Shown here: in pieces, positions 16,383 through 16,573 of the stretch | How positions within the stretch are numbered: the first letter of the stretch is position 1 | Layout of the letters: every line of letters begins with the position of its first letter | From: an uncultured Austwickia sp. | Lineage (GTDB): Bacteria > Actinomycetota > Actinomycetes > Actinomycetales > Dermatophilaceae | Length of the DNA: 16,573 nucleotides | Assembly (NCBI GenBank): GCA_934678955.1 | Contig: CAKUSI010000048.1 | Location: forward strand, 1 to 16,573 | Reading direction: 5' to 3' | Notes under the pieces: model-generated | What the model was told of the DNA's origin: nothing | Seen by the model: the letters and a program-made list of their open reading frames with translations, nothing else | The model's database searches: none | Position numbers and translations under genes: made by a program

Positions 16383-16573
16383 AGCTGCCAGACGGCCCAA
16401 ATGCCTGGTGGTGAGTACCGGGAGCGCCCCTGAAAGCCCCCACGTTCTGGTCGACGGTTGCACGCTGGTGGCACGGCCTGCCTCGTGGACAGAGGTGAGC
16501 CACCGATCCGATACGCAGCGCCCGGAGGGTCGTCGGGCGGCATGTCAAGCGGGCACTGTTCGCGCTCGTCGTG
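16383..16573. other. Non-coding right edge, possible mobile-element terminus
   Basis: No convincing gene or RNA is seen here on either strand. Open frames on the minus strand that cross it run antisense to the DUF3618 gene and have no recognisable protein. If the tRNA-Gly fragment is an attachment-site scar, this stretch would be the end of an integrated element, where att-proximal non-coding DNA and then an integrase or excisionase gene are often found. That is inference only. Confidence 0.35.

Noticed and set aside
16342..16420. Complete tRNA gene
   Set aside because: No D arm, no acceptor 5' strand GCGGGTG, and no 5' anticodon strand matching GCTGG could be found.
15772..16548. Minus-strand open frames opposite the DUF3618 gene
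   Set aside because: Shadow frames of a clearly coding plus-strand gene; they also read through the hairpin and the tRNA fragment.

Overview
This is a very GC-rich stretch of chromosome from a high-GC Gram-positive bacterium (Actinomycetota). Three things point there: strong GC bias in third codon positions, many GTG starts, and a set of actinobacterial genes. That set includes a GlbO-type truncated hemoglobin next to an AglA-type alpha-glucosidase, a homologue of the mycothiol-linked oxidoreductase Rv2466c beside PepN, a membrane SpoIIE/PP2C phosphatase, and a Holin-X/DUF3618 pair. The PepN / Rv2466c / GlbO / AglA set sits together in Mycobacterium tuberculosis as Rv2466c-Rv2471, so this looks like conserved chromosomal backbone with local insertions. 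A Micrococcales origin (Cellulomonas-like) is my inference only.

Layout. 1-477: tandem array of GC-rich palindromes on a 52-bp period, running off the left edge. 513-5427 (minus strand): four tightly packed genes, transcribed in the order MscS-type channel, GlbO, AglA alpha-glucosidase, MFS transporter. 5428-5538: divergent promoter region. 5539-7680 (plus): malQ 4-alpha-glucanotransferase. 7681-7805: convergent junction with a hairpin and a short tandem repeat. 7806-11779 (minus): pepN followed by an UMF1/Atg22-like MFS permease, an apparent two-gene operon. 11921-12526 (plus): Rv2466c-like thioredoxin-fold protein with a CPWA active site, followed by a hairpin terminator. 12741-12822: an AT-rich island (29 GC in the first 80 bases). 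12823-14016 (plus): membrane-anchored SpoIIE/RsbU-type phosphatase. 14161-14185: a good match to a general-stress (SigB/SigF-type) promoter. 14242-16273 (plus): three genes joined by ATGA overlaps, namely a membrane-anchored LEA-like protein, an Actinobacterial Holin-X protein and a DUF3618 protein with an LEA-like tail. 16284-16328: perfect 19-bp hairpin. 16342-16382 (minus): the 3' half of a tRNA-Gly(UCC) with no 5' half, which looks like an attachment-site scar. The last 190 bases hold no recognisable gene.

How it fits together. The left half is central carbon and peptide metabolism: AglA and MalQ act on maltose-type oligosaccharides, and PepN trims peptides. The right half looks like an envelope-stress module. 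A partner-switching-type phosphatase is followed by a putative SigB-type promoter and a translationally coupled operon. Two of that operon's proteins carry 11-residue amphipathic repeats anchored by one membrane helix, on either side of a small two-helix membrane protein. The tRNA fragment beyond the operon suggests that a mobile element starts at the right edge, or once did.
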